Shown here piece by piece: positions 16,889 through 24,148 of a stretch of DNA of 64,000 nucleotides. Made by a program: the position numbers and the translations under genes. Where the stretch lies: positions 1,736,001 to 1,800,000 of the forward strand of contig NZ_MINI01000038.1 of the NCBI RefSeq assembly GCF_002906855.1, read 5' to 3'. Positions within the stretch are counted from its first letter, which is position 1. Every line of letters starts with the position of its first letter. The notes beneath the pieces are model-generated. The model had not been told where the DNA came from and did not search any database. It saw only the letters and a program-made list of their open reading frames with translations. The DNA comes from Pseudomonas putida (GTDB lineage: Bacteria; Pseudomonadota; Gammaproteobacteria; Pseudomonadales; Pseudomonadaceae).

Positions 16889-17851
16889 TCAGGCCGAAGG
16901 CAACTGGTGAATGAAACTGACCACTCGCTCGCCGAGTTCCCGTGCCAGTGGCAGTTCCGGGTTGAGGTAGCTGTCACGCTGCAGGTGCATGTCCTTGGGG
17001 CTGATGCGCAGCATGTGGTTCATGCCGTCGATCAGTACCAGCTGCGCATCCGGCTTGGCTGCCTTGAGGCGTTCGGCATCGGTTACGTCGACCTGCACGT
17101 CATTGCGGCCCTGCACGATCAGCGCAGGCATCGGCAAGCGGGCGAAGGCCTGTGCCGGGTCCTGCTGGAGCAGGGTGATCAGGTAGGGCTGCACGCTGGG
17201 GCGGAACACCTGGCGCAGCGGTGCCGGCACGTCCAGGCTGGTCTGCCCGGCCTGCAGGCGGTCGAGCAGGGCGCTGCCACCGGCCAGTTGCGCCGGTGAC
17301 ATGCGCTGGGCCAGCTGCTCGCGCAGTACGTCCGCCAATGGCCGGCCCATGCCGGCCAGGGTGATCACCGCGCTGGCGCCGGCACGCTCGGCAGCCAGGC
17401 TGGCGATCAGCGCCCCTTCACTGTGGCCAACCAGGATCAGCGGGCCGAAACGTGGGTCGGCCTTGAGCTTGCGGCTCCAGGCCACCACGTCGTCGACGTA
17501 GCGCTGCACACTGAGGTCGCGCTCATCGGGCGTGGCCGGCTGGCTGGCCGCCACCCCACGCTTGTCGTAGCGCACGCTTGCGATGTGCTCGTTGGCCAGC
17601 ACCAAGGCCAGGCGCTTGAGGTTGTCGACGCGCCCCGAGGCCGGGTTGTTGCCGTCGCGGTCGGTGGGGCCGGAGCCGGCGATGATCAGTACCACAGGCG
17701 GGGGCGTGTCCTGTTGCGGCAGCAGCAGGCTGCCGTGCAGCACACCCTGGCCCGTGTCCAGGTCGATGGGGCGTTGCAGCACGGTGGGGGCAGCGGCCTG
17801 GGCCAGGCCAGTGCACAGCAGGAGGAAGAAGGCGACCAGGCGCGACATCAT
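16889..17851 (-). CDS. Secreted alpha/beta hydrolase
   Basis: A 320-residue hydrolase with a cleavable-looking signal peptide (MMSRLVAFFLLLCTGLAQAA, cleavage after AQA), so it is probably periplasmic. The alpha/beta fold is shown by the oxyanion loop IIAGSGPTDRDGNN, the nucleophile elbow GHSEGA near residue 144, the acid-bearing segment ALIVQGRNDVQV, and the catalytic His in DGMNHML near residue 278. The GSGPTDRDGN loop is typical of a bacterial serine-peptidase/esterase-like group. The substrate is unknown. It lies divergent from aroC with a 142-base gap. Confidence 0.87.
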   Translation of the reverse strand: MMSRLVAFFLLLCTGLAQAAAPTVLQRPIDLDTGQGVLHGSLLLPQQDTPPPVVLIIAGSGPTDRDGNNPASGRVDNLKRLALVLANEHIASVRYDKRGVAASQPATPDERDLSVQRYVDDVVAWSRKLKADPRFGPLILVGHSEGALIASLAAERAGASAVITLAGMGRPLADVLREQLAQRMSPAQLAGGSALLDRLQAGQTSLDVPAPLRQVFRPSVQPYLITLLQQDPAQAFARLPMPALIVQGRNDVQVDVTDAERLKAAKPDAQLVLIDGMNHMLRISPKDMHLQRDSYLNPELPLARELGERVVSFIHQLPSA

Positions 17852-17993
17852 GCGGTACTACAGTGGGGAGATGACGCTTTGACCCAATGTTTGCGGGAAG
17901 GTTCGCAGGCAAGGCCGAGGCTGCGCACAGATTGCCATTCCATCTGTATACTGCCCGCTTTCGTTCATCTCAGGCAGATTTCGCGGAGCGTCC

Positions 17994-19085
17994 ATGTCCG
18001 GCAATACCTACGGCAAGCTGTTCACTGTCACCACCGCTGGCGAAAGCCATGGCCCGGCGTTGGTCGCCATTGTCGATGGTTGCCCACCTGGCCTGGAAAT
18101 CTCCCTCGCCGACCTGCAGCACGACCTTGACCGGCGCAAGCCTGGCACCAGCCGGCACACCACCCAGCGCCAGGAAGCCGACGAAGTGGAGATCCTCTCC
18201 GGCGTATTCGAAGGCCGTACCACCGGCTGCTCGATTGGCCTGCTGATCCGCAACACCGACCAGAAGTCCAAGGACTACTCGGCGATCAAGGACCTGTTCC
18301 GCCCGGCCCACGCCGACTACACCTACCACCACAAGTACGGCATCCGCGACTACCGTGGCGGCGGCCGCAGCTCGGCCCGGGAAACTGCCATGCGTGTGGC
18401 TGCCGGCGCCATCGCCAAGAAGTACCTGGCCACCCAGGGCATCCAGGTGCGTGGCTACATGAGCCAGCTGGGCCCGATCGAGATCCCGTTCAAGAGCTGG
18501 GACTCGGTCGAGGAAAACGCTTTCTTCAGCCCCGACCCGGGCAAGGTTCCGGAGCTCGAGGCCTACATGGACCAGCTGCGTCGTGACCAGGATTCGGTCG
18601 GAGCGAAGATCACCGTGGTGGCCGAAGGAGTGATGCCAGGCCTGGGCGAGCCGATCTTCGACCGCCTCGACGCCGAGCTGGCCCATGCGCTGATGAGCAT
18701 CAACGCGGTCAAGGGCGTGGAAATCGGCGCCGGTTTCGCCAGCGTTGCCCAGCGTGGTACCGAGCACCGTGACGAGCTGACCCCGGAAGGCTTCCTCAGC
18801 AACAATGCCGGCGGCATCCTCGGTGGCATCAGCTCGGGCCAGCCGATCGTCGCCCACCTGGCGCTGAAGCCGACCTCCAGCATCACCACCCCGGGCCGCT
18901 CGATCGACGTCGATGGCAACCCGGTCGAGGTGATCACCAAGGGCCGCCATGACCCGTGCGTCGGCATCCGCGCCACGCCGATCGCCGAAGCGATGATGGC
19001 CATCGTGCTGATGGACCACCTGCTGCGCCACCGCGCGCAAAATGCCGATGTGAAGGTCAACACCCCGGTGCTGGGCCAGCTCTGA
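17994..19085 (+). CDS. aroC: Chorismate synthase
   Basis: AroC removes phosphate from 5-enolpyruvylshikimate 3-phosphate to give chorismate, using reduced FMN, and so ends the shikimate pathway. The 363 residues are full length. Signatures are GESHGPALVAIVDGCPPG at the N-terminus, RRKPGTSRHTTQR, the FMN-site block YRGGGRSSARETAMRVAAGA near residue 125, and DPCVGIRATPIAEAM near residue 320. A class II DAHP synthase for the first step of the same pathway lies about 27 kb downstream. Confidence 0.97.
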   Translation: MSGNTYGKLFTVTTAGESHGPALVAIVDGCPPGLEISLADLQHDLDRRKPGTSRHTTQRQEADEVEILSGVFEGRTTGCSIGLLIRNTDQKSKDYSAIKDLFRPAHADYTYHHKYGIRDYRGGGRSSARETAMRVAAGAIAKKYLATQGIQVRGYMSQLGPIEIPFKSWDSVEENAFFSPDPGKVPELEAYMDQLRRDQDSVGAKITVVAEGVMPGLGEPIFDRLDAELAHALMSINAVKGVEIGAGFASVAQRGTEHRDELTPEGFLSNNAGGILGGISSGQPIVAHLALKPTSSITTPGRSIDVDGNPVEVITKGRHDPCVGIRATPIAEAMMAIVLMDHLLRHRAQNADVKVNTPVLGQL

Positions 19086-19098
19086 TTTAGCCAGGCGC

Positions 19099-19192
19099 GG
19101 CCTTTTCGCGGGACAAGCCCGCTCCTACATAGACCGCACAATGTCGAATTTGCGGTGATCCTGTAGGAGCGGGCTTGCCCCGCGAAGAGGCC
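19099..19192. repeat. Inverted pair of REP elements after aroC
   Basis: GGCCTTTTCGCGGGACAAGC to CTCCTAC is followed by the inverted copy CTGTAGGAGCGGGCTTG...GAAGAGGCC. A further 6-bp inverted repeat (ACCGCA / TGCGGT) lies in the spacer. The 3' edge is only 27 bases from the next start codon, so it lies in the leader of the transporter gene. Confidence 0.86.
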
Positions 19193-19219
19193 GGTACAGG
19201 CTCACACAAGGCCCACTCC

Positions 19220-20377
19220 ATGCCCCCGATCCCCTACTGGCGCCTGTCCAGCTTCTACCTGTGCTACTTCGCCCTGCTGGGCTCTACCGCGCCGTTCCTG
19301 GCCTTGTACTTCGACCACCTGGGGTTCTCCCCGGCTCGCATCGGTGAGCTGGTGGCCATCCCCATGCTGATGCGCTGCATCGCCCCCAACCTGTGGGGCT
19401 GGCTCGGTGATCGCAGTGGCCAGCGCCTGCTGATCGTACGCCTTGGCGCCCTGTCGACCCTGGCCACCTTCTCGCTGATCTTCTTCGGCAAGAGCTACGC
19501 CTGGCTGGCGCTGGTCATGGCGCTGCATGCGTTCTTCTGGCACGCAGTGCTGCCGCAGTTCGAAGTCATCACCCTGGCCCACCTGCATGGGCAGACCTCG
19601 CGCTACAGCCAGGTGCGCCTGTGGGGTTCGATCGGCTTCATCCTCACCGTGGTCGGCCTGGGCCGGCTGTTCGAATGGCTGAGCCTGGACATCTACCCGG
19701 TGGCCCTGGTGACCATCATGGCCGGCATCGTCGCCGCCAGCCTGTGGGTGCCCAACGCCCAGCCAGTGGAGCAGGGCGAGCGCCCGGCGGCGGGCGGCTT
19801 CCTGCGCCAGCTGACAGCGCCAGGGGTGATCGCTTTCTATATCTGCGTGGCGCTGATGCAGCTCAGCCACGGCCCGTACTACACCTTCCTCACCCTGCAC
19901 CTCGAACACCTGGGCTACAGCCGTGGTGCCATCGGCTTGCTGTGGGCGCTGGGGGTAGTGGCCGAGGTGCTGATGTTCATGGTCATGAGCCGCCTGTTTG
20001 CCCGCTTCAGCGTGCAGCGGGTGCTGCTGGTCAGCTTCCTGCTGGCGGCGCTGCGCTGGCTGCTGCTGGGCAACCTGGCGGATGAGCCGGCCGTGCTGAT
20101 CTTCGCCCAGCTGCTGCACGCGGCCACCTTCGGTTGCTTCCACGCCGCCTCCATCGCCTTCGTCCAGGCCAGTTTCGGTGCCCGCCAGCAAGGCCAGGGC
20201 CAGGCGCTGTATGCGGCGCTGTCGGGTACCGGCGGTGCGTTGGGCGCCTTGTATTCGGGCTACAGCTGGAAAATGCTGGGGCCGACCTTCACCTTTGGTA
20301 TGGCCAGCGCCGCAGCGTTGGCGGCAGCCGTTATCATTGCCACTCGTTCGAAATCGACCAGGACCAGCAGCCGATGA
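19220..20377 (+). CDS. MFS transporter, HcaT/phenylpropionate-permease-like
   Basis: A 385-residue major facilitator of the MFS_1-like group that includes E. coli HcaT. The N-terminus MPPIPYWRLSSFYLCYFALL, then PFLALYFDHLGFSPARIGEL and PNLWGWLGDRSGQR, fits that family; 12 hydrophobic segments are present. The ATG at 19220 is chosen from this conserved start. The stop codon overlaps the ATG of the next gene (ATGA), so the two are translationally coupled. The substrate is unknown; the coupled cupin protein suggests a small organic acid or sulfur compound, which is inference. Confidence 0.87.
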   Translation: MPPIPYWRLSSFYLCYFALLGSTAPFLALYFDHLGFSPARIGELVAIPMLMRCIAPNLWGWLGDRSGQRLLIVRLGALSTLATFSLIFFGKSYAWLALVMALHAFFWHAVLPQFEVITLAHLHGQTSRYSQVRLWGSIGFILTVVGLGRLFEWLSLDIYPVALVTIMAGIVAASLWVPNAQPVEQGERPAAGGFLRQLTAPGVIAFYICVALMQLSHGPYYTFLTLHLEHLGYSRGAIGLLWALGVVAEVLMFMVMSRLFARFSVQRVLLVSFLLAALRWLLLGNLADEPAVLIFAQLLHAATFGCFHAASIAFVQASFGARQQGQGQALYAALSGTGGALGALYSGYSWKMLGPTFTFGMASAAALAAAVIIATRSKSTRTSSR

Positions 20378-20916
20378 GCATCCTCTGTGTTTTCCACCCG
20401 TCCAGCCCGGACTTGCCGAACAAGGTGCTGACCCACCACGACGACATCGCCGCGACTCTGGCCGAGCAGGGCGTGTGCTTCAGCCATAGCCCGCTGGAGC
20501 TGCGCGTGCGCCCGGGCAGCAGCCAGGCTGATGTGCTCGACGCCTGCCGCGGGTACCTCGACCAACTGATGACGGCCCAGGGCTGCGCGGCGTTCACGCT
20601 GCTCAACCGTGATGGCGTCGACCCGACGCAGGTTGATGTGCGTGACGAGCATGTGCACGACAGCGACGAGGTGTTCGCCGTGGTGACGGGCCGCGCACAA
20701 ATTGGTCTTCGCCTGGGCGAATACGTGTATGCGGTGTTGTGCGAGAAGGGTGACCAGCTGATGCTGCCGGCAGGGACGCGGCGCTGGGTGGAGCTGGGGG
20801 ACAATCCGTTCTGCCTGGCGTTGCGCCTGTTTGCCAGTGAGCAGGGTGTGCAGCCACGGTTTACTGGGGATGCGGCTGCTCGGGCGTTTCTTGGGTTCGA
20901 TGAGCTTAGTGTCTGA
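20374..20916 (+). CDS. Acireductone dioxygenase-like cupin lacking one metal ligand
   Basis: A 180-residue protein of the ARD (MtnD) family, which in the methionine salvage pathway oxidises acireductone using Fe or Ni. The metal motif reads DEHVHDSDEVF (about residues 90-100), giving His, His and Glu. The fourth ligand, normally His in PAGTRHW, is Arg here (PAGTRRW, about residue 135). The fold otherwise looks intact (VTGRAQIGL, GDQLMLPAG). It overlaps the upstream MFS gene by 4 bases and no other methionine salvage genes are near, so it is likely a diverged paralogue with altered or lost chemistry. Confidence 0.8.
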   Translation: MSILCVFHPSSPDLPNKVLTHHDDIAATLAEQGVCFSHSPLELRVRPGSSQADVLDACRGYLDQLMTAQGCAAFTLLNRDGVDPTQVDVRDEHVHDSDEVFAVVTGRAQIGLRLGEYVYAVLCEKGDQLMLPAGTRRWVELGDNPFCLALRLFASEQGVQPRFTGDAAARAFLGFDELSV

Positions 20917-20918
20917 CC

Positions 20919-21024
20919 GGGCCCTGTCGCGAGCTGCGCTCGCTCCTACAAAGGTACCCCGCCATCCCTATGGGCAATGCGATACCCCTGCAGAAGCGAG
21001 CAAAGCTCGCGATAGGGCCGGTAC
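20919..21024. repeat. Inverted pair of REP variants
   Basis: ACCGGGCCCTGTCGCGAGC to CTCCTAC, inverted at the right end as GCGAGCAAAGCTCGCGATAGGGCCGGT. The inner part of the left copy is identical to part of the 1143-1191 arm. It separates two convergent genes. Confidence 0.78.
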
Positions 21025-21033
21025 AGACAAACC

Positions 21034-21306
21034 TCAGCGGTAAGTCGGCAGCGCAAACCGCTGCTGACTCTGCAGCATGGAAATCACCGGCAGTTCGCTG
21101 GCCTGCTCGGCCAGGTCACGGCGAATGGCACTGATCGCCCAGGACAACTGCTCGGCACTGTGCAGCTGGCCGTAGGTCAGCACGCGACGGGTGACCTTGC
21201 CATCGGCGGCGCGCAGGGTCAGCAGCACGCCACCATCAGGGCGGGGCTGGGTGGCGACCTGGTAGGCCGAGAACACCGAGACGAATTTTTCCTGGATAAG
21301 GTCCAT
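21034..21306 (-). CDS. DUF3509-family protein
   Basis: A 90-residue protein matching the small Pseudomonas DUF3509 family, whose function is unknown. Typical features are the start MDLIQEKFVSVFSAYQV, the QPRPDGGVLLTL strand pair near residue 22, and a C-terminal helix with WAISAIRRDLAEQ. No signal peptide, membrane helix or metal motif is present. Several paralogues are usual in one pseudomonad genome. It is monocistronic, flanked by REPs downstream. Confidence 0.8.
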   Translation of the reverse strand: MDLIQEKFVSVFSAYQVATQPRPDGGVLLTLRAADGKVTRRVLTYGQLHSAEQLSWAISAIRRDLAEQASELPVISMLQSQQRFALPTYR

Positions 21307-21446
21307 ATCAACTCCTGACTGTTGGGTGGGCAGACGTGAGTTGATCTTTGCAGTGACCGTGCCAGAACGTGGAGACGGGGAAAGTCCAGTAAATACGGGG
21401 CTTTATGGGGTGGTTTCACAAGTGGCATCGTGCAGGCTGCAAGGTC

Positions 21447-21473
21447 GTGCATTTTGCACAGTGCATTTTGCAC
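21447..21473. promoter_or_regulatory. Tandem 13-bp palindromes, possible operator
   Basis: GTGCATTTTGCAC occurs twice, at 21447-21459 and 21461-21473, separated by one base. Each copy is a 5-3-5 palindrome, and the 14-base period would place two bound dimers almost face to face. The repeats lie about 100 bases upstream of the ankyrin gene. Confidence 0.45.
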
Positions 21474-21573
21474 GGCTCAGGCTTTACCTATCGGCCCCAT
21501 AGAATCTGAACCTTTGACCGCAATGGCATGCCTGACAAAAACTTGGGCAATCATTTATGCCAGGAGGTTCCCG

Positions 21574-22098
21574 ATGTCCGCTCAACCCACCGCTACTGCC
21601 ATGACCGAAGACGAAACCGCCGCTTTTGCCGAGCAGGTCTTCGAGCGAGCCCGCCAGGGCGACGCCGAGATGCTCGGCCGCCTGCTTGCCAGCGGCTTGC
21701 CGGCCAACTTGCGCAATCACAAGGGCGATACCTTGCTGATGCTGGCCAGTTACCACGGCCAGCATGAAGCGGTGCGGGTGCTGTTGGCCCACGGCGCCGA
21801 CCCGCTGATCGCCAACGACAACGGCCAGTTGCCAATCGCCGGTGCGGCCTTCAAGGGCGATCTGGCGATGATCCGCCTGCTGCTGGAAAGCGGCGTCCCG
21901 GTGGATGCTGCCGCGCAGGACGGGCGTACCGCGCTGATGCTGGCGGCGATGTTCAATCGCAGCGAGATTCTCGACTACCTGCTGGCCGAGGGTGCCGACC
22001 CGGCGCGCCAGGACGCCCGTGGCGCCACGGCGCTGATGGCGGCGCAGACCATGGGCGCGGTGGACGCCGCTGCACGCCTGCAAGCGCTGGCCGGCTAA
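21574..22098 (+). CDS. Ankyrin-repeat protein
   Basis: A 174-residue cytoplasmic protein made of four to five ankyrin repeats: GDTLLMLASYHGQHEAVRVL near residue 50, an AND-NGQLPIAGAAFKGDLAMI repeat, DGRTALMLAAMFNRSEILDY, and ARGATALMAAQTMGAV. No signal peptide is seen, unlike the periplasmic AnkB proteins found beside catalases. Ankyrin repeats bind protein partners; the partner is unknown. CAGGAGG precedes the ATG at 21574. A 58-base gap separates it from the next gene on the same strand. Confidence 0.88.
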   Translation: MSAQPTATAMTEDETAAFAEQVFERARQGDAEMLGRLLASGLPANLRNHKGDTLLMLASYHGQHEAVRVLLAHGADPLIANDNGQLPIAGAAFKGDLAMIRLLLESGVPVDAAAQDGRTALMLAAMFNRSEILDYLLAEGADPARQDARGATALMAAQTMGAVDAAARLQALAG

Positions 22099-22156
22099 CT
22101 GCCCGGGGGCATTTGCGGCTATCCTTGGCGCCTTTTCACCCGTCGCAGGCCCCCTC

Positions 22157-22687
22157 ATGAAAAACCAGTTGCTCGAATTCATCAGCCTCATCGGCGCCGG
22201 CTGCATGCGTGATGAGGAAATCGAGCGCATCGCCGACGAGGCCGCCCAGGCCTACGCCGACCCCGCTGCTTTCCTCGCCGCCAACCCGGACATCAACTAC
22301 GACGACAGCTTCCCGATCCCGTTGGGCGAATGGGTCGTGCTCGGCAGCCTGCCCGACACTGTGGTGTTCCAGGCCGACAGTTATCAGGAGCTGTTCCAGC
22401 ACATCAGCGATTCGTTTGACCAGAGCGTGCCGTTCACCCTCAAGGCCAAGCAGCTGGCGCGCACCGAGCCGCTGACCGCACTCAACCGCATCCAGGTGCA
22501 GATGGGCGCGTTGAACAAGGAGGCGGGCGGTTATGTGCTGCTCAACTTCAGCCAGCTACTGGATGACGAACTGCAGATGGTGATGGTTGGCCAGCAGGAC
22601 CTGGCGCGGGTGCTGGAGCTGGGGGCAGAAGTGGGGATCAAGGTGGAGCCGGCGCTGGAGGCCTTGAAGGTCGCTGTTCACGTCTGA
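22157..22687 (+). CDS. Conserved hypothetical protein
   Basis: A 176-residue protein that is not recognised. It is acidic, without signal peptide or membrane helix. The N-terminal third is helical (DEEIERIADEAAQAYADPAA), the middle contains DINYDDSFPIPLGEWVVLG, and the C-terminus ends with a helical segment. It follows the ankyrin gene by 58 bases on the same strand, so the two could share a transcript. No catalytic motif is apparent. Confidence 0.7.
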   Translation: MKNQLLEFISLIGAGCMRDEEIERIADEAAQAYADPAAFLAANPDINYDDSFPIPLGEWVVLGSLPDTVVFQADSYQELFQHISDSFDQSVPFTLKAKQLARTEPLTALNRIQVQMGALNKEAGGYVLLNFSQLLDDELQMVMVGQQDLARVLELGAEVGIKVEPALEALKVAVHV

Positions 22688-22699
22688 ATACACCGTCTG

Positions 22700-22727
22700 C
22701 CTCTTCACGGGTTTACCCGCGAAGAGG
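22700..22727. repeat. REP hairpin
   Basis: CCTCTTC-a-CGGGT and ACCCG-c-GAAGAGG form an almost perfect 13-position stem with one mismatch. It lies between convergent stops and lacks a T-tract. Confidence 0.72.
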
Positions 22728-22749
22728 TAGGCACAGGCATCCAGCAGCC

Positions 22750-23688
22750 TCAGCCCAATGCGGTATCCAGAAACATCATCACCGCAAACCCGCCCATCAA
22801 CCCCAGGGTCGCCGACGTCTGATGCCCGTTACGGTGGGTCTCGGGAATCACCTCGTGGGACACCACGAAGATCATCGCCCCCGCCGCCAGCCCCATGCTG
22901 ATCGGGTAGGCCAGGGCGAACCCGGTGGAAATGCCCAGGCCGATCACCGCGCCAAGGGGTTCCATCAGCCCCGAACCAATCGCCACCAGCGCAGCTTTCA
23001 GGTTCGACAGCCCGGTCGCGCGCAAGGCCAGGGCCACGGCCAGCCCCTCAGGAATGTCCTGGATGGCGATGGCGCTGGTCAGCGGCAGGCCGATGTTCAT
23101 GTCGCCATTGGCGAAGCTCACCCCGATCGCCATGCCTTCGGGCAGGTTGTGCAGGGTGATCGCCAGCACGAACAGCCACACCCGGCTCAGCCGCTCGGCC
23201 TCCGGGCCGCAGGGGCCAGTGCTTTCATGCTCGTGCGGGGTGAAGCGGTCGAGGCCGAGCATCAGCAGCACACCCAGGCCCATGCCCAGCACCACGGTGA
23301 ACGCCGCCGCCGGGCCGTTGCCAGTGATCGCCCGGGCGGCATCCAGGCCAGGCAGGATCAGCGAGAACGAACTGGCAGCGAGCATCATGCCGGCGGCAAA
23401 GCCGAGCATCACATCCTGGCTGCGCGCGCTGACATCGCGCAGCACCACCGCCAGAACCGCGCCCAGGGCGGTGGCGGCAAAACCGGAAAGCCCGCCGAGG
23501 GCGGCCAGGTGCAGGTTATCGGCGTGGTCGCCGCTGATGGCGTTCCAGAAGCTGGCCGCCAGCAGCGCGATCACCGCCAGCAGGCTCACGCCCAGGCCCG
23601 CGCTGAGCCATGGGGTGCTGATTACTTGCTGGCGCCAGGCATTCAGCAAGGAGGGTGGAGTGGCGCTTTGGCTGTGGGCGGGGGGCAT
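22750..23688 (-). CDS. ZIP-family divalent metal transporter
   Basis: A 312-residue inner-membrane permease. Helices 4 and 5 carry the ZIP metal-pathway motifs, HNLPEGMAIGVSFANGD near residue 182 and QDIPEGLAVALALRATG near residue 210. A histidine-containing loop (FTPHEHE) precedes them. ZIP proteins move zinc, iron or manganese into the cytoplasm. An N-terminal hydrophobic segment at about 27-48 is longer than in ZupT. No Zur- or Fur-like operator was identified upstream. The metal specificity is not readable here. Confidence 0.9.
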   Translation of the reverse strand: MPPAHSQSATPPSLLNAWRQQVISTPWLSAGLGVSLLAVIALLAASFWNAISGDHADNLHLAALGGLSGFAATALGAVLAVVLRDVSARSQDVMLGFAAGMMLAASSFSLILPGLDAARAITGNGPAAAFTVVLGMGLGVLLMLGLDRFTPHEHESTGPCGPEAERLSRVWLFVLAITLHNLPEGMAIGVSFANGDMNIGLPLTSAIAIQDIPEGLAVALALRATGLSNLKAALVAIGSGLMEPLGAVIGLGISTGFALAYPISMGLAAGAMIFVVSHEVIPETHRNGHQTSATLGLMGGFAVMMFLDTALG

Positions 23689-23812
23689 ACGAACCTCGAA
23701 TCCATGAATGCTTGCAGTTTATGCAGTGACCTGCGCGGCTGGCCAAGGATTCCCTTTTATGGCCCCGATAGAGGACTATGCTCAGCAACAGCCTTTCAAG
23801 GAGAACGTGGCA

Positions 23813-24004
23813 ATGGGCTCTACATTCAATGGCCTGGTCGGCCTGATCATCCTCGCCCTGGACATCTGGGCAATCCTCAATGTGATCAAGAGCGGCAGCG
23901 AAGTGGGGATCAAGGTGCTGTGGATTCTGCTGATTGCCCTGTTGCCAGTGATCGGCCTGGTGATCTGGGCGATTGCCGGGCCGCGGGGTAATGTCCGTAT
24001 ATGA
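23813..24004 (+). CDS. Small PLDc_N-domain membrane protein
   Basis: A 63-residue protein with two membrane helices (about residues 7-23 and 34-55) and the pattern DIWAILNVIKSG...LWILLIALLPVIGLVIW, which matches the phospholipase D N-terminal (PLDc_N) membrane module as a free-standing small protein. No HKD catalytic motif is present, so it has no phospholipase activity itself. AAGGAGA lies upstream of the ATG at 23813. It probably acts as an inner-membrane accessory; its role is unknown. Confidence 0.8.
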   Translation: MGSTFNGLVGLIILALDIWAILNVIKSGSEVGIKVLWILLIALLPVIGLVIWAIAGPRGNVRI

Positions 24005-24148
24005 AAGCCGCGTCCCAGACAAAATCAGCAATAGTAACGTGACAAAATTTTCACATTGGATTAAACAGAATCCGCTCCCGCATAATGCTTGCGTTGGGCC
24101 AGCCCCAACGCCATCTCCGCAAACCGCAATCCTAGGACCTTCCCATTC

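Noticed and set aside
20374..20916. Methionine salvage operon
   Set aside because: Only the ARD-like gene is present, with a changed ligand. No mtnB, mtnC or mtnA homologue lies nearby.
21424..21443. Possible sigma-54 promoter (TGGCAT with a GC 10 bases later)
   Set aside because: The -12 part reads AGGCT and not TTGC, and no activator gene or upstream activator site stands out.
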